A stretch of DNA of 20,518 nucleotides from CALVGQ01 sp964369385 (GTDB lineage Bacteria > Bacillota_I > Bacilli_A > Erysipelotrichales > Erysipelotrichaceae). This document shows, one piece after another, positions 13,436 through 20,518 of this stretch. The notes under the pieces were generated by a model. The model ran no database searches and had not been told where the DNA came from. It saw only the letters and a program-made list of their open reading frames with translations. The position numbers and the translations under genes were made by a program. The DNA is taken from the NCBI GenBank assembly GCA_964369385.1, contig CAYJEY010000029.1:1-20518 (forward strand). The letters run 5' to 3'. The number at the start of each line of letters is the position of its first letter. Position 1 is the first letter of the stretch.

Positions 13436-13972
13436 ATGCATCCAAATGTTAAAGAAGTATTAATTGAAGAATCAGAAATTATTGTAAGAAGTAAAGAATT
13501 AGCACAAAAAATAGATAGTGACTATGAAAACACTGAAGCACCATTGCTTGTAGGGTTATTAAAGGGATCTATTCCATTTATGGCGGAATTAATGAAACAT
13601 ATTAAATTAGATATAGAAATAGATTTTATGGATGTTTCAAGCTATGAGGGAACAGAATCAACAGGTGAAATCCGTGTTGTTAAAGACCTAGATCGTTCAA
13701 TCAAAGGTGCACATATTTTAATCGTAGAAGATATCGTAGATACAGGTAGAACACTAAAAACTGTAAAAGAATTACTTTACAGTAAAGGTGCTGCAGATGT
13801 AAAAGTTGTAACATTATTAGATAAACCAAGCCGTCGTGTTGTAGAATTGGAAGCTGAGTATATTGGCTTTGAAATTCCAAATGCATTTGTAGTTGGCTAT
13901 GGTTTAGACTTTGATCAAGTATACCGTAATTTACCTTATGTTGCTGTTTTAAAAGAAGAGTGTTATCAATAA
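13436..13972 (+). CDS. hpt: Hypoxanthine phosphoribosyltransferase
   Basis: 178 residues, the usual bacterial length. The PRPP-binding motif is HILIVEDIVDTGRT; the earlier LVGLLKGSIPFMAELM and the later LDKPSRR loop also fit HPRT. It makes IMP and GMP from hypoxanthine or guanine and PRPP. GGAGG (13424-13428) lies 7 nt before ATG. It sits between tilS and ftsH with 24- and 26-nt gaps, the conserved tilS-hpt-ftsH operon of Bacillota. Confidence 0.95.
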   Translation: MHPNVKEVLIEESEIIVRSKELAQKIDSDYENTEAPLLVGLLKGSIPFMAELMKHIKLDIEIDFMDVSSYEGTESTGEIRVVKDLDRSIKGAHILIVEDIVDTGRTLKTVKELLYSKGAADVKVVTLLDKPSRRVVELEAEYIGFEIPNAFVVGYGLDFDQVYRNLPYVAVLKEECYQ

Positions 13973-13998
13973 AATGACACAAGAAGGAGAAAGAGTAG

Positions 13999-15846
13999 AT
14001 GAGAAATAAAAAGTGGTCTAATTATTTCCCATGGCTGATTGTAATTATGACGATCTTATTGATCGTGTATTTGGATCCAGGAAGCACGGTACAAACCTTA
14101 ACTTACGATCAGTTTGAAGAAGTAATCTATGAAAATGAAATTACCGAGTCAACAGTAACAGTAGGAATGAATGTGACAACTGTACGTGGGATTTACATTG
14201 ATGAAGAATCACAAAGTGAAGTAGGATTTATCGTTACACTACCAAGTACTGAGGAACAAATAAATGCAGTTGTAGCACTATTAGATCAAGATTTATCAGT
14301 ACGAGATGAGAACGAATCAAATGTATTTGTTGATTTAATTATTTCACTTGTGCCATTCTTAGTGATTGGTGGATTTGCTGTATTTATGCTAATGCGTATG
14401 AATACTGGTGGAGGAAACCAAAAAGCATTCGAATTCTCTAAATCAAGAGCACGTCTAGAAGGGGATATTAAAATTCGCTTTAGCGATGTTGCAGGTTGTG
14501 ATGAAGAAAAAGAAGAAATGGCAGAGTTAATTGACTATTTAAAATCACCAAAGAAATTTGCTGATATGGGAGCACGTATTCCTAAAGGGATCTTAATGGT
14601 AGGTCCTCCAGGAACAGGGAAAACATTACTTGCAAAAGCAGTAGCAGGAGAAGCCGATGTACCTTTCTATTCAATATCAGGATCTGACTTTGTAGAGATG
14701 TTTGTCGGAGTAGGGGCAAGTCGTGTGCGTGATATGTTTAAAAAAGCGGCACAAACAGCACCTTGTATGATTTTTATTGATGAAATTGATGCTGTTGGGC
14801 GTCAACGTGGAGCAGGACTAGGTGGAGGACACGATGAGCGTGAACAAACACTGAACCAATTGCTTGTAGAAATGGATGGTATCGGTGAGAATGCTGGAAT
14901 CGTTATTATTGCTGCAACAAATCGTCCTGATGTACTTGATCCAGCACTTCTTCGTCCAGGTCGTTTTGACCGTCAAATCACGGTATCATTACCAGATAAA
15001 CGTGGACGTGAGGCAATTCTTCAGGTTCATGCACGCAATAAAAAATTAGCGAATGAAATTAATCTTGAAGCACTTGCGAAACGTACTCCTGGATTTAGTG
15101 GAGCTGATTTAGAAAATGTATTGAATGAGGCTGCGATTTTAGCGGTACGTGAAAACCAAGACCAAATTCATATGGATAACTTAGATGAGGCGATTGACCG
15201 TGTTATGATGGGACCTGCTAAGAAATCACGTAAATATGATGAAAAAACTAAGAAAATGGTTGCATACCATGAATCTGGTCACGCAATCATTGGACTATAT
15301 TTAGAAGATTCAAATGCTGTACAAAAAGTAACAATTATTCCACGTGGACAAGCAGGTGGATACAATTTAATGACACCAAAAGAAGAGAAAATGTTGACGA
15401 GTAGAAACGATTTACTTGCCCGCATTACTGGATATATGGGTGGTCGTGTAGCAGAGGAATTGTTCTTTGAAGATGTGACAACAGGAGCTTATGGAGATAT
15501 TGATTCAGCAACTCGTATTGCTCGTGATATGGTTACAATTTATGGTATGAGTGATCTTGGACCAGTAAAATATGATCATAGTAATCAATCTGTATTCTTG
15601 GGGCGTGACTATGCTTCAAGTAGTAATGTTTCTGGACAAGTTGCATTTGAAATTGACCAAGAAGTTAGAAAAATTATGGATCAATGTTATGCACATGCAA
15701 AAGAAATCATTACTGAACATAGTAGTGATTTGATTAAAATTGCAAATGCATTGCTTGAGCAAGAAACACTTACTGCAGAAGATATTGATGCACTACTTGG
15801 GCGCAATCTTGAGACTGTAGAAGTTCCAGAATTACCAACAGTTTAA
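13999..15846 (+). CDS. ftsH: ATP-dependent zinc metalloprotease FtsH
   Basis: 615 residues. Two N-terminal membrane helices (about 10-26 and 106-131) flank an outside loop, followed by an AAA+ ATPase domain (Walker A GPPGTGKT, 202-209; Walker B IFIDEID, 258-264; arginine-finger region around RPGRFDRQI) and an M41 protease domain with HESGH (424-428). A membrane-bound hexamer that degrades misfolded membrane and short-lived regulatory proteins; in Bacillus it is also needed for efficient sporulation. AAGGAG (13984-13989) lies 9 nt before ATG. Last gene of the tilS-hpt-ftsH group. Confidence 0.97.
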   Translation: MRNKKWSNYFPWLIVIMTILLIVYLDPGSTVQTLTYDQFEEVIYENEITESTVTVGMNVTTVRGIYIDEESQSEVGFIVTLPSTEEQINAVVALLDQDLSVRDENESNVFVDLIISLVPFLVIGGFAVFMLMRMNTGGGNQKAFEFSKSRARLEGDIKIRFSDVAGCDEEKEEMAELIDYLKSPKKFADMGARIPKGILMVGPPGTGKTLLAKAVAGEADVPFYSISGSDFVEMFVGVGASRVRDMFKKAAQTAPCMIFIDEIDAVGRQRGAGLGGGHDEREQTLNQLLVEMDGIGENAGIVIIAATNRPDVLDPALLRPGRFDRQITVSLPDKRGREAILQVHARNKKLANEINLEALAKRTPGFSGADLENVLNEAAILAVRENQDQIHMDNLDEAIDRVMMGPAKKSRKYDEKTKKMVAYHESGHAIIGLYLEDSNAVQKVTIIPRGQAGGYNLMTPKEEKMLTSRNDLLARITGYMGGRVAEELFFEDVTTGAYGDIDSATRIARDMVTIYGMSDLGPVKYDHSNQSVFLGRDYASSSNVSGQVAFEIDQEVRKIMDQCYAHAKEIITEHSSDLIKIANALLEQETLTAEDIDALLGRNLETVEVPELPTV

Positions 15847-15854
15847 TTTTCAGC

Positions 15855-15880
15855 AAAGGTAGTCATTGACTACCTTTTAT
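15855..15880 (+). terminator. Terminator after ftsH
   Basis: Stem AAAGGTAGT (15855-15863) / ACTACCTTT (15869-15877), loop CATTG, followed by a moderate T/A tail. Some read-through into aroF is possible. Confidence 0.7.
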
Positions 15881-15897
15881 AATTAGGAGAGAAGAAG

Positions 15898-16914
15898 ATG
15901 ATATTAACAGTAAAAAAAGAGTCAGCACGTCAAGATATTGAACATTTGATGCAACTTTTAAAAGAAAAAGGCTTAACTTTAAATTTCAGTGAAGGAGAAA
16001 ACTTTATTGTCATTGGGCTTGTAGGAGATACATCATCATTGGATGTAAGTTGGTTGAAAAGCTTTGAAATAGTAAAAGATGCAACACGCATTGCTGCACC
16101 ATATAAACTTGCCAATCGTCAATTTCATCCAGATGATAGCATTATCAAAGTAGGGAATCTAGAAATAGGCGGAAATAAACCAATTGTGATTATGGGTGGT
16201 CCATGTTCAGTAGAAGGCTTAGACCAAATTACGACAATCGCGTGTGAAGTGAAAGATGCTGGTGCAAAGATGCTACGAGGTGGTGCTTATAAACCGCGCA
16301 CAAGTCCATATGCTTTTCAAGGAATGCAAACGGAAGGGATTCTTGCAATGTGCTCAGCGCGAGAAAAAACAGGAATGCCAATTGTATCTGAGTTAATGAG
16401 TAGTGATAGGATTGATGAGTTTGAGGAACATGTAGATTTAATTCAAATTGGGGCAAGAAACATGCAAAACTTTGAATTGTTAAAATCACTTGGGCGCTGC
16501 AAAAAACCAATTTTATTAAAGCGTGGACTTGCTAATACAATTGAAGAATGGATTATGTCTGCTGAGTACATCATGGCAAATGGAAATCCAAATGTCATTT
16601 TGTGTGAACGTGGAATTCGTACTTATGAAAAGTATACACGTAATACACTTGATTTAAGTGCTGTCCCAGTAATTAAAGAGCGTACGCATTTACCTATCGT
16701 CATTGATCCATCACACGCGACAGGCGATTGGAAACTTGTTGAATCGATGAGTCTTGCGGCAGTTGCGGCAGGCGCAGATGGATTAATTATTGAAGTTCAT
16801 GATAAACCAGAGTGTGCGTGGAGTGATGGTGCACAAAGCTTGAAGCCTGCAAAGTTTAAAAAACTAGTTGAAAAAGCTCGGGAAATCGCAAGAGTAGTTG
16901 GTAGAGAATTATAA
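15898..16914 (+). CDS. aroF: 3-deoxy-7-phosphoheptulonate (DAHP) synthase, type I-beta
   Basis: 338 residues: an N-terminal ferredoxin-like regulatory domain (about 1-75, MILTVKKES... start), then a KDO8P/DAHP synthase barrel with GGPCSVE (100-106, metal-binding Cys103), KPRTSPYAFQG (132-142) and DPSHATG. It joins phosphoenolpyruvate and erythrose 4-phosphate, the first step to aromatic amino acids. The extra N-terminal domain, also found in the Thermotoga-type enzyme, usually confers tyrosine feedback inhibition. GGAG (15886-15889) precedes ATG. No other shikimate genes are nearby, so it may be a stand-alone, separately regulated copy. Confidence 0.93.
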   Translation: MILTVKKESARQDIEHLMQLLKEKGLTLNFSEGENFIVIGLVGDTSSLDVSWLKSFEIVKDATRIAAPYKLANRQFHPDDSIIKVGNLEIGGNKPIVIMGGPCSVEGLDQITTIACEVKDAGAKMLRGGAYKPRTSPYAFQGMQTEGILAMCSAREKTGMPIVSELMSSDRIDEFEEHVDLIQIGARNMQNFELLKSLGRCKKPILLKRGLANTIEEWIMSAEYIMANGNPNVILCERGIRTYEKYTRNTLDLSAVPVIKERTHLPIVIDPSHATGDWKLVESMSLAAVAAGADGLIIEVHDKPECAWSDGAQSLKPAKFKKLVEKAREIARVVGREL

Positions 16915-16940
16915 AAAGCCGCAAGCGCGGCTTTTATTTT
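16914..16940. terminator. Bidirectional terminator between convergent aroF and pepF
   Basis: Stem AAAAGCCGC (16914-16922) / GCGGCTTTT (16927-16935), loop AAGC. T-rich tails follow on the plus strand, and on the minus strand the A-run (16913-16917) reads as T. It overlaps the pepF 3' end. Confidence 0.85.
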
Positions 16941-18685
16941 GTCAATTCGATAAATTGGTCAACGTATTCACTCATCATTTCTAATGAATCAATCCAAAAT
17001 TGTTCCTGTGTAATATCAATGTTAGCCATCATTGCAACTTCTTCACATGAATGATTTACTGTAGCACTTAGTAGTTCATCATATTTTTGCACGAAGTTAT
17101 CACCTTGTTTTTTAAACTGTGCATATAGCCCTTTTGCAAATAAGCATCCAAATGCATAGGGGAAGTTATAGAAGTTTAGTCCAGCACTGTAATAGTGTCC
17201 TTTGCATACCCACATATAAGGATGTAAAAATTCAGGGTCAAGTCCATCACCATAAGCTTCTTTTTGTGCTTTCAACATAATTTCCTTGAGTTCTTTACTA
17301 AACAAAAACTCATTTTTGCGGCGATCCACTACTTCACTTTCAAATAAATAACGTGAATAGATATCACAGATAACTTGTGTTACATCTTGCAACATACTTT
17401 CAATAAGTACTGCTTTTTCTTCTTTACTTACAGCATCTTCAATTGCTGCATTCATAATGATTGTTTCATTGAATGTGGATGCAGTTTCAGCAACAGGCAT
17501 TGTGTAGTCAGCGTTAAGAATTGAATGGTGCTGAATACACTCCCCATGGTAGGCATGACCTAACTCATGAGCCAGTGTTACTACATCACTCAATGATCCA
17601 TCATAGTTAAGTAAGATGCGGCTTTGCTTCAAATAAGGTAAGTTTGCACAAAATGCTCCCCCTACTTTCCCAGGACGTGGATAAAAGTCAATCCAGTTCT
17701 CATCGTAAGATTGATTTACGATGTTACTTACTGAAGATGAGAATGATGCAAAATTTTTCACTAAGTACTCACGTGCTTCATCAATTGTGAAAGACATCGA
17801 CTGTGTTGATTGAAGTGTCGCGAATAAATCATAGAATGGTAAACCATTTGTATGACCAAGCAGTGTTGCTTTATGGCGCAAATATTTATGGAAACTTGGT
17901 AAGTATTTTTTCATTGCACTCAACATTGCATCCAGTGTTTGCCTAGATAAGCGAGATTTCACAAGCGTCATATCTAGTACAGATTCATAACCACGCATTT
18001 GAGATATTGTATTGGCTTCACCTTTAATGCTATTGAGTGCGAATGAAATCGCATCATCAATTTTTTCATATCCTTTAATTTCTGCTTCATAAGCAGCTTT
18101 TCGAATAGAAGCATCACTACTATAAGCAAGATTACGAATTGCAGCTAATGTTGTTTTCTCGTCGTTGTAGTCAATCTCAACAATTGAAGTTAAATAATCT
18201 TGTAAGTTACTCCAAGCATCAGAAGCATTTAACTCCATTTTGCTTAATGCTTCTTCAACTTCATCACTAAGGAGATACTTTGCGTTTTGCTTGATTTCAT
18301 CAATCATAAAATGATGTTCATTAATTAATGTATCTTCTTTTGCGAATGTCTCTAAATCAATTTTCGCAAATAATTTATTGATCATCGTGATTGATTTTGT
18401 AGCACTTGACATCATGACACCAATTTGAGAACGATAGGCTACTGTTGTTGCATCTGTAGTATCTGTTGTTGAGTTTAATGAAATGTAAGTTCCTAATTTA
18501 TTTGAAAGTAAAGCATATTCTTGAAGTAGTACAATAAGATCATGGGCACTACTTACCTCTAAATCACAATGTTGCTCACAAAAGTCAGCTAACTTCTTAA
18601 TTACTACGGGAAGTTCTTTAAAATCTTGTTGAAACTGAGGGCTATCATAGCCTGTATAAAGTATATCTAAATTCCAATTTTCCAT
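16934..18685 (-). CDS. pepF: Oligoendopeptidase F (M3 family)
   Basis: 583 residues, close to the family norm. The M3 zinc signature is HELGH (373-377), followed by VAETASTFNE, which holds the third ligand Glu. An N-terminal helical region covers about the first 190 residues. A cytoplasmic peptidase that trims short oligopeptides; family members help process imported or signal peptides. ATG 18685 lies one base after the TAA of the upstream vanZ-like gene, with AGGGA inside the end of that gene, so translation is coupled. Ends at the bidirectional terminator shared with aroF. Confidence 0.95.
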   Translation of the reverse strand: MENWNLDILYTGYDSPQFQQDFKELPVVIKKLADFCEQHCDLEVSSAHDLIVLLQEYALLSNKLGTYISLNSTTDTTDATTVAYRSQIGVMMSSATKSITMINKLFAKIDLETFAKEDTLINEHHFMIDEIKQNAKYLLSDEVEEALSKMELNASDAWSNLQDYLTSIVEIDYNDEKTTLAAIRNLAYSSDASIRKAAYEAEIKGYEKIDDAISFALNSIKGEANTISQMRGYESVLDMTLVKSRLSRQTLDAMLSAMKKYLPSFHKYLRHKATLLGHTNGLPFYDLFATLQSTQSMSFTIDEAREYLVKNFASFSSSVSNIVNQSYDENWIDFYPRPGKVGGAFCANLPYLKQSRILLNYDGSLSDVVTLAHELGHAYHGECIQHHSILNADYTMPVAETASTFNETIIMNAAIEDAVSKEEKAVLIESMLQDVTQVICDIYSRYLFESEVVDRRKNEFLFSKELKEIMLKAQKEAYGDGLDPEFLHPYMWVCKGHYYSAGLNFYNFPYAFGCLFAKGLYAQFKKQGDNFVQKYDELLSATVNHSCEEVAMMANIDITQEQFWIDSLEMMSEYVDQFIELTK

Positions 18686-18686
18686 A

Positions 18687-19109
18687 TTAATTTCCCTTTC
18701 TCTTTAATATTCTTAGCAATAGTATACCAATTCCTAGGCCAAAAATATACCCAAAACTATCTAAAATCATATCACTAATTTGACAACTTCTTCCCTCACT
18801 AAAGCGTTGAATATTCTCATCGATAACACCAACAAAGGCAAATAAAGTGTAAGTGAAATTTGACTTAAAAAGAGGTGAGAATTTATGGGAAAATACAATC
18901 ATTAAGCCAAGTGTCATATACTCAATAAAATGCGCACATTTACGAATTATGTAAGTAATTAAGTCAAAATCAATATCAAGTTGAAAGAATGAAATTGTGT
19001 GTATTGCCAAGGGATCACTCATTGCTTCAGATGTGGTAGCATCCAAAGAAGAAAAGAAAAATATGAAACTAATAAACAAAATGGGGATAATCCAAATTAA
19101 TTTTTTCAT
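18687..19109 (-). CDS. VanZ-family membrane protein
   Basis: 140 residues, about four membrane helices. VanZ motifs are clear: RKCAHFIEYMTLGLM, then DENIQRFSEGRSCQISDMILDSFG split across two loops. VanZ family members are membrane proteins of largely unknown function; some confer low-level teicoplanin resistance, but no other van gene is present. AGGAGG (complement of 19114-19119) precedes ATG, and pepF follows after one base. Promoter at 19131-19159. Confidence 0.87.
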   Translation of the reverse strand: MKKLIWIIPILFISFIFFFSSLDATTSEAMSDPLAIHTISFFQLDIDFDLITYIIRKCAHFIEYMTLGLMIVFSHKFSPLFKSNFTYTLFAFVGVIDENIQRFSEGRSCQISDMILDSFGYIFGLGIGILLLRILKRKGN

Positions 19110-19130
19110 GTTTCCTCCTAATTAATGCTT

Positions 19131-19159
19131 ATTATATGAGAACTTATGCGCTCAATCAA
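19131..19159 (-). promoter_or_regulatory. Sigma-A-type promoter of vanZ-like-pepF
   Basis: On the minus strand: -35 TTGATT (complement of 19154-19159), 17-bp spacer, perfect -10 TATAAT (complement of 19131-19136), 21 bp before ATG 19109. Confidence 0.75.
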
Positions 19160-19167
19160 TGGTTTTG

Positions 19168-19176
19168 TGTTATAAT
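19168..19176 (+). promoter_or_regulatory. Extended -10 promoter of the rlmD-like gene
   Basis: TGTTATAAT (19168-19176) is a TGnTATAAT extended -10. It lies 53 bp before ATG 19230, back to back with the vanZ-pepF promoter. Confidence 0.6.
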
Positions 19177-19229
19177 TGGTATTCAATAAGTCATTGTATT
19201 CGTATGTGCAGTGAAAATGGAGGTTTACT

Positions 19230-20518
19230 ATGAAATTAAAGATTGAAAAAATGGGCATTAATGGTGAGGGAATCGCTTATAATCGTCGTACCCCAGTATT
19301 TATACCAAATGCATTTGTATCAGAAGAAGTGGAAGTTGAGTTTACTGATAAACAACCTCATTTTCAACGAGCACAAGTGACAAAACTACTCAAACGTAGT
19401 TCACATCGCGTAAATAGTCCATGTCCCTACTTTAGAAAATGTGATGGATGTGCACTGATAGCGCTAGATATTCGTGAACAATTAAAACAAAAACATTCAC
19501 TTTTAGAACAGTCAATGTATAAATATGCAAGAGTACCGCGTGAAATGATTCCTAGTATAGTCGAAAATGACCAACCACTAGGGTATCGAAATGCCTTAAA
19601 GTTACCTGTGAAAGAGATGGATGGTAAACTCGTAACTGGCTTATTCGCGATGAACTCAAATCGCTTGATTCAGATTAATCAATGTGTTGTGCATGATGAG
19701 CTCATTGAAAATGTACGTGTAGCAGTTCTTGATGTCTTGAATCAACATGGCTTGAAAGAGTTTAATGCGAAAGAGCGTTCTGGGATTAGAACACTTGTGA
19801 TTCGTGGTTTTCATGGCGTAGCACAGATGACACTAATCACAGGGGAAGATGAGTTAAGTGAAGAATTAGTTCAAGATTTAATGGCTATTCCTAGTTTAAA
19901 TTCGCTTTGGCAAAGTGTTCACTTAGATAAAAAGTCAAGAGATGTATTTGGTAAGAAGATGAAACATATTGCAGGAGCAAGAACATTAGAGTTAAAACTA
20001 GAAGATTTAGTTTTACGTCTTTCTCCACGTTCGTTCTTTCAGTTAAATACAAATCAAGCAGTACGCATCTATAAACAAGTGCGTGATTATGTTGCAGGTG
20101 CTAACCATATGGTTGAAGCCTATAGTGGTATTGGTGCAATTTCAATGTTCTGTCATGATGTAGTACGCAATATAACTGGAATAGAAATCATTAATGATGC
20201 TGTGAAAAATGCTAAAGAAAATGCAAAACTAAATAAAATTGATAACTGTGAATTTGTCTGTGGAGATGCTCCACAGGAGTTAAAACGTGTGAGTCAGAAA
20301 CAAAAAATTGATGTTATTGTGGTAGATCCACCTCGTAGTGGATTAAGCCAAGCAATGGTGCAAGGGATTCTGAAAAGTAGACCAAGAAAAATCGTTTACA
20401 TCTCATGCAACCCGAGTACACTTGGAAAGAATATTCTTGAGTTAAGTGATCGTTATGAACTAATCGAAGTCACACCTTATGATTTATTCTCTAACACACC
20501 GCATGTTGAAACAGTAGT
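19230..20518 (+). CDS. rlmD: 23S rRNA (uracil-5-)-methyltransferase, RlmD/RumA type (3' end beyond window)
   Basis: 429 codons are readable before the window edge; the frame stays open. An N-terminal TRAM domain (about 1-55) precedes the 4Fe-4S cysteines C65, C71, C74 (CPYFRKCDGC) and C152, then the SAM-binding EAYSGIGAISMF, the catalytic region DPPRSGL and ISCNPSTL, and near the end HVETV, which carries the general-base Glu. It methylates a uracil of 23S rRNA. TGGAGG (19218-19223) precedes ATG by 6 nt. Only a few residues should be missing. RlmCD or TrmA-like activity cannot be separated from this alone. Confidence 0.9.
   Translation, partial: MKLKIEKMGINGEGIAYNRRTPVFIPNAFVSEEVEVEFTDKQPHFQRAQVTKLLKRSSHRVNSPCPYFRKCDGCALIALDIREQLKQKHSLLEQSMYKYARVPREMIPSIVENDQPLGYRNALKLPVKEMDGKLVTGLFAMNSNRLIQINQCVVHDELIENVRVAVLDVLNQHGLKEFNAKERSGIRTLVIRGFHGVAQMTLITGEDELSEELVQDLMAIPSLNSLWQSVHLDKKSRDVFGKKMKHIAGARTLELKLEDLVLRLSPRSFFQLNTNQAVRIYKQVRDYVAGANHMVEAYSGIGAISMFCHDVVRNITGIEIINDAVKNAKENAKLNKIDNCEFVCGDAPQELKRVSQKQKIDVIVVDPPRSGLSQAMVQGILKSRPRKIVYISCNPSTLGKNILELSDRYELIEVTPYDLFSNTPHVETV

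Overview
This is a low-GC chromosomal window from a Bacillota (Firmicutes) bacterium. Ribosome binding sites are strong GGAGG types, intrinsic terminators are plentiful, and TGG encodes Trp. The sporulation proteins SpoIIQ and SpoIIE, Mbl, TagO, and the order spoIIE / tilS / hpt / ftsH place it near the spore-forming lineages. The short, diverged versions of SpoIIE and SpoIIQ would fit an Erysipelotrichia-type genome, but that genus-level idea is inference. I saw no tRNA, rRNA, CRISPR array, transposase or phage gene.

Layout. (1) Positions 1-479: the tail of an upstream gene with its terminator, then a tandemly repeated, hairpin-rich 180-bp non-coding element broken by a 100-N assembly gap. 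(2) 480-4444: a YeiH-type putative sulfate/sulfite exporter (minus) diverging from a CysL/YeiE-like LysR regulator, which is followed by a NUDIX hydrolase and a MATE efflux pump. A 21-bp palindrome between yeiH and lysR is the likely operator. (3) 4445-4688: a convergent spacer with two opposite terminators and a possible pseudoknot RNA. (4) 4689-6561: an AraC-type regulator (minus), back to back with a DUF1146 membrane protein and SpoIIQ. (5) 6610-7206: a lone Fe-S protein (minus). (6) 7436-10186: mbl and tagO, then a solitary MazF/PemK-like gene. (7) 10247-15846: spoIIE, then the tilS-hpt-ftsH group. (8) 15898-16914: DAHP synthase. (9) 16934-19109 (minus): a vanZ-like gene and pepF, translationally coupled. 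(10) 19230 to the window end: an RlmD-type rRNA methyltransferase cut by the edge.

How it fits together. The centre holds two groups that lie far apart in Bacillus subtilis: ywzB(DUF1146)-spoIIQ-mbl, and spoIIE-tilS-hprT-ftsH. Here they nearly adjoin, joined by tagO and a MazF-like gene. SpoIIQ (engulfment channel) and SpoIIE (phosphatase that activates sigma F) act one after the other in the forespore pathway, and Mbl and TagO belong to lateral-wall and teichoic acid synthesis. The most interesting regulatory candidates are a Spo0A-box palindrome before spoIIE, where a -35/-10 pair is 21 bp apart, and a sigma-F-like site before spoIIQ.

Several starts were chosen on ribosome-binding-site evidence rather than longest-ORF length: NUDIX 2462, AraC 5570, spoIIQ 5935, mbl 7436 and spoIIE 10247.
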